DNA of 64,000 bases, taken from assembly GCA_021731045.1 (NCBI GenBank), contig JAKFYE010000022.1:107183-171182 (forward strand), written 5' to 3'. Origin of the DNA: Bdellovibrionales bacterium (GTDB lineage Bacteria; Bdellovibrionota; Bdellovibrionia; Bdellovibrionales; JAKFYE01). The notes beneath the pieces were generated by a model. The model was not told the DNA's origin. It did not search any database and was given only the letters and a program-made list of their open reading frames with translations. Every line of letters begins with the position of its first letter. The first letter of the stretch is position 1. Of the stretch, positions 10,075 to 18,358 are shown in pieces. Both the position numbers and the translations under genes were made by a program.

Positions 10075-10575
10075 TCAGAAATAAAACGACATTCCAGCAG
10101 AAATAGGGCTTTGTCCTACGGTTCTAAAGGTCACTCCACTCGATACGGAAACTACGCCCACGCCGGCTTCAAACGAAAATCCAAGACTATCAAGACCGGT
10201 GAAGAAAAACTCGCCGCCGGCAAAACCAAGAAGTTCAAAACCCGATTCATTCGTGTTTGTCGCCGTTGTTTTATTACTAATAAGGCCTGCGCCTGCACCC
10301 ATATAGAAGTTCATATTGTCTTCCGGAAAAATCACGCGCTTTAACTTAGTTAAAAAACCAAATCTAGAATTGCTGGTTCCGGTTTGAATTCCTAAAGCAG
10401 CAGAAATACCAAAATCGCTCGACGGGTAGTAAGAGGCCGAAACACTCGGAAGATCAACGCTAAATTGATTCGAATAACCAATCCCAAGTCGGTTTGCGAG
10501 GTCCTTGGCGTGTGATGTCGTCGACACGGCTAAAATGAGAAGTGTTAATACGCAAATCATAAGATGTTTGTTCAT
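10075..10575 (-). CDS. Predicted small outer-membrane beta-barrel protein
   Basis: 166 aa from the ATG at 10575, chosen because GGAGG lies at proper spacing before it; a longer frame begins upstream without support. A signal peptide ends near SHA-K. The mature part is glycine-rich with amphipathic strands and ends in SFYF, a terminal aromatic expected of BAM substrates. Same strand as the neighbouring barrel gene but separated by the long palindrome. Function unknown. Confidence 0.65.
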   Translation of the reverse strand: MNKHLMICVLTLLILAVSTTSHAKDLANRLGIGYSNQFSVDLPSVSASYYPSSDFGISAALGIQTGTSNSRFGFLTKLKRVIFPEDNMNFYMGAGAGLISNKTTATNTNESGFELLGFAGGEFFFTGLDSLGFSFEAGVGVVSVSSGVTFRTVGQSPISAGMSFYF

Positions 10576-10674
10576 GCTGCCTCCACTGCACAATATCAAA
10601 TCGCTAAGTCATTGGGATTTCAATAACTTTTTTCGTTGATTGACTCGAGTGACCAGATTACTAATGAGCTTCGA

Positions 10675-10750
10675 GGGCGTGTAGCTCAGCTGGGAGAGCG
10701 GAAGCATGGCATGTTTCAGGTCGCAGGTTCGATCCCTGTCACGTCCACCA
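10675..10750 (+). tRNA. tRNA-Ala (GGC anticodon)
   Basis: 76 nt with encoded CCA. The acceptor GGGCGTG pairs with CACGTCC (one G-U). The D-arm begins GCTCAGCTGGGAGAGC, the anticodon arm is GAAGC-ATGGCAT-GTTTC with anticodon GGC, and the T-arm contains GGTTCGATCC. Confidence 0.95.
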
Positions 10751-10831
10751 GCCTTCGCCAAGGCTTCGGCTGGCTCTGCCAGTCGAAACCTGGGCGAAGG
10801 CTGTCCGCCATAGCTTTAGCGACGGCGGACA
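10750..10831. repeat. Two adjacent GC-rich hairpins directly after tRNA-Ala
   Basis: Hairpin 1 pairs AGCCTTCGCC (10750-10759, starting on the tRNA CCA end) with GGCGAAGGCT (10793-10802), with a nested TGGC-TCT-GCCA. Hairpin 2 pairs TGTCCGCC (10802-10809) with GGCGGACA (10824-10831). They lie between the tRNA and a GIY-YIG gene, an arrangement I recall from other genomes as a tRNA-linked repeat unit. Confidence 0.75.
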
Positions 10832-10896
10832 AGATTTTTGCGCCGATATAATTTTCTTAATTCAAAAAAACTCCAGAATTTGCATTCCTAAAATAT

Positions 10897-11133
10897 ATGT
10901 ACGTTTACCGTTTGCGAAGCATTCAATTTCCCAGTCGAACATATGTAGGTTTAACGACTAATGTAAGTGAACGAATAAAATTTCACAACGCCGGTAAATC
11001 CATTCACACAAACAAATTCAAACCTTGGAAAATCGAAATCTGCATTTGGTTTTCTGATGAAACCAAAGCGAGAGCATTTGAAAAATATCTTAAATCAGGC
11101 TCAGGTCGAGCCTTTGCTGCAAAACATTTCTAG
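10897..11133 (+). CDS. Small GIY-YIG nuclease-fold protein (COG2827-like)
   Basis: 78 aa, a stand-alone GIY-YIG (URI) domain. VYRLRS and TYVGLT correspond to the two halves of the GIY-YIG motif, followed by the catalytic arginine in SERIKFHNAG and the KYLKSGSGRAF ending typical of this family. Such proteins are often misnamed UvrC subunits. It sits 146 bases after tRNA-Ala with two hairpins between, suggesting a small selfish tRNA-linked element. No obvious ribosome-binding site. Confidence 0.8.
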   Translation: MYVYRLRSIQFPSRTYVGLTTNVSERIKFHNAGKSIHTNKFKPWKIEICIWFSDETKARAFEKYLKSGSGRAFAAKHF

Positions 11134-11189
11134 AAAGCATTGGTTTGGTTTTTACTGTTTAAATCATTTTCTTTGAATTTGAAGCGTTA

Positions 11190-12035
11190 TTATATTCTCG
11201 AAGCAAGATTCACTGAAATTATCCAGCTTACTGTGAGTGAACAAAACAGAAACAGTGTACACTTAATCACATTCACTCTTAAAAGAGGACTTCCTAAAGT
11301 CCAGACTAAAAACAATTTTGAAATATAGGAAGCAATGACTGAAAGAGCAAGCAGGCTGCAAAGTAAATTGATGCTCACCGACCCCAACTCATGCAATTGA
11401 ACATTTGCGATAACCGAACCATGAATCTCGAATAATGAGACTAATGAAGTAATAACGAGAAGACTGTCTTGACCAAAAGTATTTTGAAATATTTTAGAAA
11501 TCGAGAGTATGGCCACGATAAAAACTGAGAGTTTCAAGATAGGCAGAATCTGAAAAGTCGTGCTTTGCGTGAGGTCACTTCTTTCTTTCAGTTTTCTATA
11601 TTGGACAAAGATCATTGCTAAAGTTACCAACATTGGACCAATGAAAATCAGAAGATTTGATAAATGAACTTCCGATGTCCCTGTTATTACTAAAGCGAGC
11701 CCTTCGAATAGCATGGCTCCGGTGGCCGATAGAAAGGTTAGTGTTTCTCCTGAGCTATTACCTCCACCAAGCTTACTTCTTCGCGCCAATGAGGCTGTTG
11801 TGGCAGTGCTCGAAATAAGTCCACCCAAAAATCCCGTAAGAATAGCTCCGGTTCGAGTCCCTAAGTATTGAGCCATTGCCGAACCAAGCGCTTGGATTAT
11901 CGCCAAAGCTAAAATCATCGTGGTAATTTTCTTGGGGCTTAACAGACTCCATGGATCTAGAGGCGCTACCGGAGCAAGCCAATTGAGTAAGCTCAGTACA
12001 GATAAGGTAATCGTTGGCTTGATCCAATAGTGCAT
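11190..12035 (-). CDS. DUF4010 membrane protein (MgtC-less)
   Basis: 281 aa from the ATG at 12035; the open frame extends further but the upstream part overlaps the VIT gene and lacks a matching start. About nine hydrophobic segments. The GFLGGLISSTATTASLARRS stretch is characteristic of the DUF4010 half of MgtC/SapB-DUF4010 proteins. The N-terminal MgtC half usual in the family is missing, so this is a DUF4010-only form or a truncation. Last gene of an APC permease-VIT1-DUF4010 operon, 8 bases after the VIT stop. Confidence 0.75.
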   Translation of the reverse strand: MHYWIKPTITLSVLSLLNWLAPVAPLDPWSLLSPKKITTMILALAIIQALGSAMAQYLGTRTGAILTGFLGGLISSTATTASLARRSKLGGGNSSGETLTFLSATGAMLFEGLALVITGTSEVHLSNLLIFIGPMLVTLAMIFVQYRKLKERSDLTQSTTFQILPILKLSVFIVAILSISKIFQNTFGQDSLLVITSLVSLFEIHGSVIANVQLHELGSVSINLLCSLLALSVIASYISKLFLVWTLGSPLLRVNVIKCTLFLFCSLTVSWIISVNLASRI

Positions 12036-12043
12036 GTTTATTT

Positions 12044-12745
12044 TTACACGACAGTGCCGAAGATCGATCCGATCCCTGCTGTAATTGCCATCGCAAGAGC
12101 ACCCCAAAATCCAACTCGCACAGCGCCCTTCCACGCGTTAGCGCCACCCACTCGGGCCGCCAGTACTCCGAGTAAAATCAAGAAAACTAGAGACGCAACG
12201 GAAACTACGGCGATTAGATTTTTCGGCGAAGAAATGAGAGCCATCATCAGGGGCATTGCAGCTCCAACTGAAAATGCTCCGGCAGAAGCCAAGGCGGCTT
12301 GGACAGGTCGAGCACTGAGTGCTTCTGTGATTCCCAGTTCATCTCTAGCGTGGCTACCCAGTGCATCGTGAGCCATTAGCTGCTCTGCAACCTTTGCTGC
12401 AAGACCTGGCTCAAGTCCTCTTCCAACGTAGATTTGTGCGAGTTCTGCACGTTCAAATTCAACATTGGTTGCAAGCTCGGCTTTTTCTCGAGCTAGGTCA
12501 GCATTTTCTGTGTCTGCCTGAGAGCTAACAGAGACATATTCCCCCGAAGCCATCGACATTGCACCGGCGACGAGACCAGCGATTCCAGTCAGCAGAATGT
12601 TCTGGTGCGATGAGTTTGCTGCAGCGACACCGACGATGAGGCTCGCTGTAGAGACAATTCCGTCGTTTGCACCCAGCACGGCGGCTCGAAGCCATCTAAT
12701 GTGTTCAGACCGATGAGCCTCGGGTAGCATTTTTGCTATTTTCAT
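12044..12745 (-). CDS. VIT1/CCC1-family transporter
   Basis: 233 aa. LGANDGIVSTASLIVGVA near the N-terminus and AGAMSMASGEYVSVSSQAD are family signatures. A cytoplasmic helical stretch rich in Glu and Ala follows, then three C-terminal membrane segments. Known relatives export Fe2+ or Mn2+ from the cytosol. Translationally coupled to the upstream permease by a 4-base overlap. Confidence 0.88.
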   Translation of the reverse strand: MKIAKMLPEAHRSEHIRWLRAAVLGANDGIVSTASLIVGVAAANSSHQNILLTGIAGLVAGAMSMASGEYVSVSSQADTENADLAREKAELATNVEFERAELAQIYVGRGLEPGLAAKVAEQLMAHDALGSHARDELGITEALSARPVQAALASAGAFSVGAAMPLMMALISSPKNLIAVVSVASLVFLILLGVLAARVGGANAWKGAVRVGFWGALAMAITAGIGSIFGTVV

Positions 12746-14022
12746 TTAAGCTGTCTCCTTCTAAAAAATGCGTACAGAAAATACATTCCCGCTGAGCATG
12801 CGAATGAAATAGGGCCAACTAGATAAATCTGCCTATCAAATTGGAAAAGAAAAATAAGACAGGTGATTATGCCAAGCACCGGAAAAACTGGGATCGATCT
12901 GATGGCGACTGGGACTCTAAAAGGACGTTCTTTGCTCGGCTGACTTAGTCGTAGCGCGATTAGAGCGGCATTTACGGAAATGAAAGCAATCATGGTCGTG
13001 AACGACGCAACACTTGCCAGTGTTTCGACTTTTCCAAGGGGAAGGAAGGTCAGCGAGAGACCGAGTGCCGCGAGCGCAGCTATCCAAGGTGTTTGGCGAG
13101 CCGTAAGAGTTTTAGCGAGCACCATTGGTAATGAGTCGTCTTTTGAGATTCCATAAAGAATTCTGCTCGTTGTTAGGAGTGCAATCAATGCTGTGTTTGC
13201 GGTCGAGAAAAGTGCAATCCCTGCTAAGATACCTGCGATCCTGGGTGCACTATTCATCGCTGCATCTGTTAATGCTGACTCTGTCTGGGCAAGTTGGTCG
13301 GGAGGCATTAGGGCTACGGCTGCAAGGCTTACCAAAATATAGAGTATTGTTGAAATGCAAAGGCTCAATAATATCGCGCGAGGAATTGTTTTTTCGGGTG
13401 CTTTGGTTTCTTCAACCAAATTCACGATATTTTCAAACCCGAAGTATGCAAAAATGATAAGCGCAGCACTAGAGACGGTTGCTGAAGTGGGAACTGCGGA
13501 AAGCGCCGATCCAAAATTTGGATTTTGCCAGCCTAACCAAATGAAGAGAAGCAAGCCAAATGCTTCGATTGCGGTGAAGACCGCGTTCACCCAACTGGAT
13601 TGCTTGATGCCAATGATATTGATGCCAGTAAAGAAAACTAAGAGACCGCTTGCCACCAAAAGATGAGGCAGCACCACAAAATGTTGAAGGTAACTTGCGA
13701 ATGCAAGAGCTACCGTGGCGGCCGACGCACAACCCGCAAATGTCATTATGATTCCGGTTGTTCCTGCAAGCCATCGCTGACTCGAAAAAGCATTTCGAAG
13801 ATAAACATATTCCCCTCCGGTTTTTGGGAACATTGTTGCAAGTTCTGCGTACGAAAGTGCCGTTAGCAAAGCGCCGACGGCTGCAAGTACGAAACTTTGC
13901 CAAAGGCCATATCCAACTTTTCCTGCCGCTTGCCCGATAATCGAATAAATCCCCCCGCCGAGAATCATTCCAGTTCCATAAAAAGTGAGCATTGTGAGAC
14001 CAAGTGATCGCTTGAGCGCCAT
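12742..14022 (-). CDS. APC-superfamily amino acid permease
   Basis: 426 aa with about 12 membrane segments. TFYGTGMILGGGIYSIIG in TM1 is the unwound substrate-binding helix motif of APC transporters, and the FAYFGFENIVNLVEETKAPE region fits TM6 and the following loop of amino acid permeases. Substrate unknown. First gene of the operon with the VIT1-type and DUF4010 genes; the mixture of an amino acid and a metal transporter is uncommon. Confidence 0.88.
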   Translation of the reverse strand: MALKRSLGLTMLTFYGTGMILGGGIYSIIGQAAGKVGYGLWQSFVLAAVGALLTALSYAELATMFPKTGGEYVYLRNAFSSQRWLAGTTGIIMTFAGCASAATVALAFASYLQHFVVLPHLLVASGLLVFFTGINIIGIKQSSWVNAVFTAIEAFGLLLFIWLGWQNPNFGSALSAVPTSATVSSAALIIFAYFGFENIVNLVEETKAPEKTIPRAILLSLCISTILYILVSLAAVALMPPDQLAQTESALTDAAMNSAPRIAGILAGIALFSTANTALIALLTTSRILYGISKDDSLPMVLAKTLTARQTPWIAALAALGLSLTFLPLGKVETLASVASFTTMIAFISVNAALIALRLSQPSKERPFRVPVAIRSIPVFPVLGIITCLIFLFQFDRQIYLVGPISFACSAGMYFLYAFFRRRQLK

Positions 14023-14149
14023 AGTATGGCAACCCTAACAGAGACGACTGCTCTAAGCATCATCTGAAACTGCGTCTGATATGCGGCATATACGGCTCAG
14101 GACGGGCTTTTATCCTAAAACATTTTTAAATTAGAGAGTATCTAAAAAT

Positions 14150-14193
14150 TAAACGAATTCAAACATGAACTTATTCATGTTTGAATTCGTTTA
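14150..14193 (-). terminator. Perfect 20-bp palindrome, likely terminator
   Basis: 20-base arms (14150-14169 and 14174-14193) pair perfectly around a 4-base loop, six bases after the protease stop. On the - strand it is followed by AATTTTTAGAT. The stem is longer and more AT-rich than a normal terminator, like other palindromes here. Confidence 0.6.
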
Positions 14194-14199
14194 GAGTTC

Positions 14200-15252
14200 T
14201 TATCGGCGAATTTGTACGGATTTGCTTTTTGCAGATCTGTTGCCTGCGGCATCGTAGGCTCGGATTTCGTATTTGTAGGTTTTGCCTGAGCTTGTGCTGA
14301 GATCTTGATACGAATTGCCGCTGACGTAACCTAGAGAATCGCCATTGCGATAAACGCGGTATCGAGTCACGGCCAAGTTATCAGAGGATGCGCTCCATGA
14401 AATTGTCACAACTGCAGATTTCTTTTTGCTTAAACCATTAGCAGCCACAGACGCATTCACATTTGTAGGTACAGTTGGAGCAAGAGTATCTTTAGCGGGC
14501 AAAATTGGTGGCTCAACTTTCGGAGCAGGGGCTGGTGCCGGAGCTGGCGCAGGAGCCGGTGCAGGAGCCGGAGCTGGTGCAGGAGCTGGTGCAGGAGCCG
14601 GTGCTGGTGCTGGTTGGCTTGATGGAGGATAAAGTGTTTCAATAGCGGCGAGATCATCTTGTTCGAGCGTGAGTTGAGTTAAATCACAATATGATGGCAT
14701 GTAAGTTTGCATTGTTGAACCGGCGTATTCAGAGTGCCCAATTCCTAAAAAGTGACCGAATTCATGGACCACGAGGTCACTTAAATAGAGACCTCCACCC
14801 GAACAGCCGACAGTTCCAGGAAAGAACTGGTAGGAGCCATCGTAAATAGTCATGTCAGCTTCGACTAAATTTCCTGTTCCGTCGAATCGATAGAATGTCT
14901 CACCGCCCATCCAAGCGCCGTTGGGATTGAGTCCTGATTTTATAGAGACAACACTCAGTCCATCTCCAGAGTACGAAGGGCGTGTAGTGTATCCTGCAAA
15001 TTTCAAACGAACAGACGCGCGACTTTGATTTGACCAAACGGCCGCGCCTACTTGTATGGCTTCTAGGGCTTCGGCATTTGACATTTGCGAATTGCCTTCA
15101 AGATTCACTACATATGGAACTTCTGCATATGGCCAAGAGTGTGCGCGCCCATCAGAACTTCCAGTTGTCCATCCATAAGCATTTGTAGCGCTCCAGAGTT
15201 GTAACGCTGTAACCATTATGGACGTGATTGAGAGTGTTTTTAAGATTTTCAT
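14200..15252 (-). CDS. Secreted matrixin-like metalloprotease with FN3 domain
   Basis: 350 aa from the ATG at 15252; an in-frame TTG 12 bases upstream sits inside the G-rich ribosome-binding region and is less likely. Signal peptide, then a catalytic domain with zinc motif HEFGHFLGIGH (residues 167-177 counted from the TTG) and Met-turn at M185, as in M10-type metzincins. A Pro-Ala linker of about 33 residues joins it to a C-terminal fibronectin type III domain. No obvious propeptide cysteine switch. Likely an extracellular or prey/host-directed protease. Confidence 0.85.
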   Translation of the reverse strand: MKILKTLSITSIMVTALQLWSATNAYGWTTGSSDGRAHSWPYAEVPYVVNLEGNSQMSNAEALEAIQVGAAVWSNQSRASVRLKFAGYTTRPSYSGDGLSVVSIKSGLNPNGAWMGGETFYRFDGTGNLVEADMTIYDGSYQFFPGTVGCSGGGLYLSDLVVHEFGHFLGIGHSEYAGSTMQTYMPSYCDLTQLTLEQDDLAAIETLYPPSSQPAPAPAPAPAPAPAPAPAPAPAPAPAPAPAPKVEPPILPAKDTLAPTVPTNVNASVAANGLSKKKSAVVTISWSASSDNLAVTRYRVYRNGDSLGYVSGNSYQDLSTSSGKTYKYEIRAYDAAGNRSAKSKSVQIRR

Positions 15253-15540
15253 TTTGCCCCCCAAGAGATGTATAAAGCAAAAAGAAGTCCAGCCTTAAAA
15301 TGCATACGTTGGTTTAAACTGTCAGAAAAATAACTTAGTCTAAAAGGTGATCAGTTTAAAATGTCTCAATATGAGATCGGGAGTTTTGTAGTTTCATTAT
15401 GATTCAGTCGACTCTTTTGTAAGTAAATATTTTTTGTTTAATTAAAATATGTTTCAATATTGGACTTCTGATATAGGTCGCGTCGCGTTTATTTTAATGT
15501 CCGATATGACGAAATGCCTAAAGTGAGAATCACTTTTGGA

Positions 15541-16584
15541 ATGACAAAAAATAGGCTTGGATTTATCCTCATGGTGACTTTGTTTTGTCCGCGCGCCTAC
15601 TGTGTTGAGACGAATTTAAAGACTTCCAAAGTCGGTTGTGACGCGTATACGGTCAAATTAAAAGTCAGCGAGCTAGTACAAAAGTATACATCACCTAATA
15701 TTGATATTTCTTTAGTGAAGCCGGGTGAGCTGTATTTAGTCCCCAGAGCAGGAGGCACTTTTCAGTCGAACGGAAAAATTTTATCCGTAAAAGATGGAAT
15801 GGCCGAAGTGGAAGTGACAGAAGTTTTGAATGGTAGAATGGAATCTTTCATCACGAGTGTGCCTTTAAAAGAGCTAAAACCAGCAACCGATATAGGCTTA
15901 CTTGAGAAGTTTGAGTTTATGAAAAATGAGGAGATGAAGAAGATAGAGGATCGGCTCCGCACAAACTTAGCAACCGCAAAAAATGATCAGGACATAAAAG
16001 ACGCGTATTCCAACGCCGGATTCGAAAAAAGAAATTTGAACAGTGAGGTCTTTACTCAACTCGAGAGTTCGGGGCCTGGCGCTCGACGAGCGCAGGAATT
16101 ATTAGCTCCACAGCGAAAACAATTTGCTCAAACTTTACCGCTGCTGATAACCGATGAAAAGAAATTTGATGTAGTGGGTTCGTTAGCGACTTCAAGAGGC
16201 GGGGGCAAATATCAAAAGGGTGCAAGAACACTTCTTAGAAATAATGATGATGGCGTTAGCATTTTGATAGATCACAAAAGTGGTCATATTGAAGTTGCAG
16301 TGAAAGATAAAGGCGGGGATACGGCAAAAGACCTCTTTTTTGAACTTGATAGAAGGGGGCGGGTGTTGTCTCCGGAAGAAATAAGTGTAAGGCACAACGG
16401 GAAGTGTATAAGCTGTCACAATAATGGTGTATTAACATTTGCCAATCATGAGAAGCCGAGTGCACGAATTCAATTGTCACCATTGAATAGAGGCTTTTCT
16501 GGAGTGACCGATGTAGTTCCTCTTTTCAATAACCGCCAAGAAATTCAAAAATATGTACAAAGAATACTGGCGGGCCAACAGTAG
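15541..16584 (+). CDS. Secreted protein with one CxxCH haem-binding motif
   Basis: About 347 aa from ATG 15541, or 356 aa from ATG 15514; neither has a strong ribosome-binding site, but the later start places the signal peptide at the N-terminus. After the signal sequence there is a beta-rich segment (about 45-125), a charged helical segment, and near the C-terminus GKCISCHNNGVLTF, a CxxCH typical of covalent haem attachment (C298, C301, H302 in the longer numbering). No family recognised. The isolated motif could also be structural. Confidence 0.6.
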   Translation: MTKNRLGFILMVTLFCPRAYCVETNLKTSKVGCDAYTVKLKVSELVQKYTSPNIDISLVKPGELYLVPRAGGTFQSNGKILSVKDGMAEVEVTEVLNGRMESFITSVPLKELKPATDIGLLEKFEFMKNEEMKKIEDRLRTNLATAKNDQDIKDAYSNAGFEKRNLNSEVFTQLESSGPGARRAQELLAPQRKQFAQTLPLLITDEKKFDVVGSLATSRGGGKYQKGARTLLRNNDDGVSILIDHKSGHIEVAVKDKGGDTAKDLFFELDRRGRVLSPEEISVRHNGKCISCHNNGVLTFANHEKPSARIQLSPLNRGFSGVTDVVPLFNNRQEIQKYVQRILAGQQ

Positions 16585-16644
16585 AGAATTTTTTAGAGCA
16601 TACAATGCGTAATGTTGGAGGCATTCAAGTTTTAATATTGAGGG

Positions 16645-16659
16645 TGCACGCGACGTGCA
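16645..16659. terminator. Possible bidirectional terminator hairpin
   Basis: TGCACG-CGA-CGTGCA lies between convergent genes ending at 16584 (+) and 16665 (-), with weaker outer pairing. The T-run on the + strand begins a dozen bases later, so this is only suggestive. Confidence 0.3.
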
Positions 16660-16664
16660 GCACT

Positions 16665-17774
16665 CTATAATCTTTTTGAAATTGAAAAATAAAAGGTGGA
16701 GCCTTCATTGATTTTACTCGTCACCCACATTTTACCGCCATGAAGTTCGGCTACGCGGTTGCAGGTCGCAAGGCCTAAGCCGGAACCTTGATAATCTTCG
16801 CCTACATGTAAGCGTTTAAATGGTTCAAAAATAACGCTCTCATGTTTTTGATCAAAACCAATTCCGTTATCTCCAACGGCGATCGTCCAAAAATCGTTAT
16901 TTTCTTCAGCTAAGCTTACGCGAATTATTGGAGGTTCGTCGCCTCTAAATTTTATGCTGTTAGAAAATAAATTTTGAAAGAGTTGTGTGAGGATCGTGAG
17001 GTCACCTCTAACCGTGGGTAAGTTGCGGTGGAAAAACTTGGTGTTCGTCTCGTCAATTAAAGCTTCAAGATTTGAAATAGCATTTGTAAAGGCTTCATTT
17101 AAGTCTACATCTTGAATTATTAAACTGCCCTTTCTTAAATGGGCATAATCGAGCAACTTCTCTATCAGAATCATAATGCGTCTAGTGGCCGCACTAATAA
17201 AATCAAGGCTCTCTTTAGTTTCGGTAGATTTATCATTTAACAGCTCATCTAAATAACTCACGTAACTTGAAATTGTGGCAATTGGAGAACGCAGATCGTG
17301 AGCCGCAATCGCAGCAAAATGACTTAAATCACGATTGCTACGCTCAAGATTGGCTAAGAGCTCCGAAATTTGAGTTTCACGAACTTTAGAAAATTGAATA
17401 GACGAAGTGACTATTGATTCATCGATATTTTGATGAATTCGTGATTGGAGTTCATGCGACAAAGTCATTTTTTCTTTAAGAGTACTTACGAGAACCCTTC
17501 GTAGTATCGAGTACTCGGTCAAAACTTGAGCAATCGAATAATCCGGAAAGTACGCGCGTTGTATACCATGTTTTTTTGCAGGATCTTCTATGCAGCCTGG
17601 ATCAGGATCTGTCGTATCAAGAGTTTTTGCTAACTCATCTAAAAGTTCGGGTAAATCATCCCGCAGAGCAATCTTTCCTTTATTTTGAGCAGCCGGACAA
17701 AAGCGTCGAACCTGGGTTTCCCAAGTCGTAATAATTTCTTCTTTTGAACGCTCGATTGCGTCGCCAATTGTCAC
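16665..17774 (-). CDS. Sensor histidine kinase with RsbRD-like N-terminal domain
   Basis: About 369 aa from the GTG at 17774, preferred because GGAG lies 5 bases upstream; a longer frame starts at 17864. The N-terminal helical region with TTWETQVRRF resembles RsbRD_N domains. Then come a HisKA domain with phospho-acceptor motif AHDLRSPI and a HATPase with N-box NLFSNSIKF, G1 box VGDNGIGFD and G2 box GSGLGLATC. No membrane segment, so a cytoplasmic kinase. No response regulator adjacent. Confidence 0.88.
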   Translation of the reverse strand: MTIGDAIERSKEEIITTWETQVRRFCPAAQNKGKIALRDDLPELLDELAKTLDTTDPDPGCIEDPAKKHGIQRAYFPDYSIAQVLTEYSILRRVLVSTLKEKMTLSHELQSRIHQNIDESIVTSSIQFSKVRETQISELLANLERSNRDLSHFAAIAAHDLRSPIATISSYVSYLDELLNDKSTETKESLDFISAATRRIMILIEKLLDYAHLRKGSLIIQDVDLNEAFTNAISNLEALIDETNTKFFHRNLPTVRGDLTILTQLFQNLFSNSIKFRGDEPPIIRVSLAEENNDFWTIAVGDNGIGFDQKHESVIFEPFKRLHVGEDYQGSGLGLATCNRVAELHGGKMWVTSKINEGSTFYFSISKRL

Positions 17775-18052
17775 GCTAGCTCCATTTAAACTATTAGGTG
17801 AGCACCTTACACAAGAATGAGACGTTAATGAGGAATTAGATTTTTTTTGTAGATAAATTAACATTCGTAAAGCAGGCTTGCTAAGTTTAAAAGTTTACTT
17901 CTATCGCCAGCGAGCACTATTCAACTATCCTGTATTTGGCTAAAACATAATAAAGATTAATCAAGGAATCTTCATATGGTATATCGAACTCGACAACTGT
18001 CTTAACAAATAATAACGATAGGCCTTATCTCATTTGTTAAGGAGTTGAAGAA

Positions 18053-18301
18053 ATGGAAATTATCGGAATTATTATTGTTGGTTTTATCGTAGGGCTTGTG
18101 GCTCGGTTTTTAAAACCAGGCAATGATAAAATGGGTTTTATTTTTACAACCGTTCTCGGAATTCTGGGCGCTTTTTTAGGCTCCTATTTAGGCCAAGTGT
18201 TAGGCATATATCAGGCTGGAGAACCAGCAGGATTTATTGGCGCCGTTATCGGGGCGATTCTTCTTCTTGCTATATTAAAAATTATTTTTGGTCGTCGCTA
18301 A
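18053..18301 (+). CDS. GlsB/YeaQ/YmgE-family membrane protein
   Basis: 82-aa, three-helix membrane protein with glycine-rich helices (IIIVGFIVGLVARFLKPG, then GILGAFLGSYLG and FIGAVIGAILLLAIL). The family is known as transglycosylase-associated or stress-response membrane proteins; molecular function is unclear. AAGGAG lies upstream of the ATG. Monocistronic, closed by a strong terminator right after its stop. Confidence 0.85.
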   Translation: MEIIGIIIVGFIVGLVARFLKPGNDKMGFIFTTVLGILGAFLGSYLGQVLGIYQAGEPAGFIGAVIGAILLLAILKIIFGRR

Positions 18302-18336
18302 AAAAAAGGTCCAAGCTTTTTGCTTGGACCTTTTTT
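18302..18336 (+). terminator. Strong bidirectional intrinsic terminator
   Basis: GGTCCAAGC (18308-18316) pairs with GCTTGGACC (18322-18330) around TTTTT, flanked by an A-run and a T-run, so it works for the + gene ending at 18301 and the - gene ending at 18359. Confidence 0.9.
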
Positions 18337-18358
18337 ATCTATGCTTTTTTAGATCTGA

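Noticed and set aside
14426-14632. Gly-Ala repeat open frame on the + strand
   Set aside because: Antisense shadow of the Pro-Ala linker of the metalloprotease.
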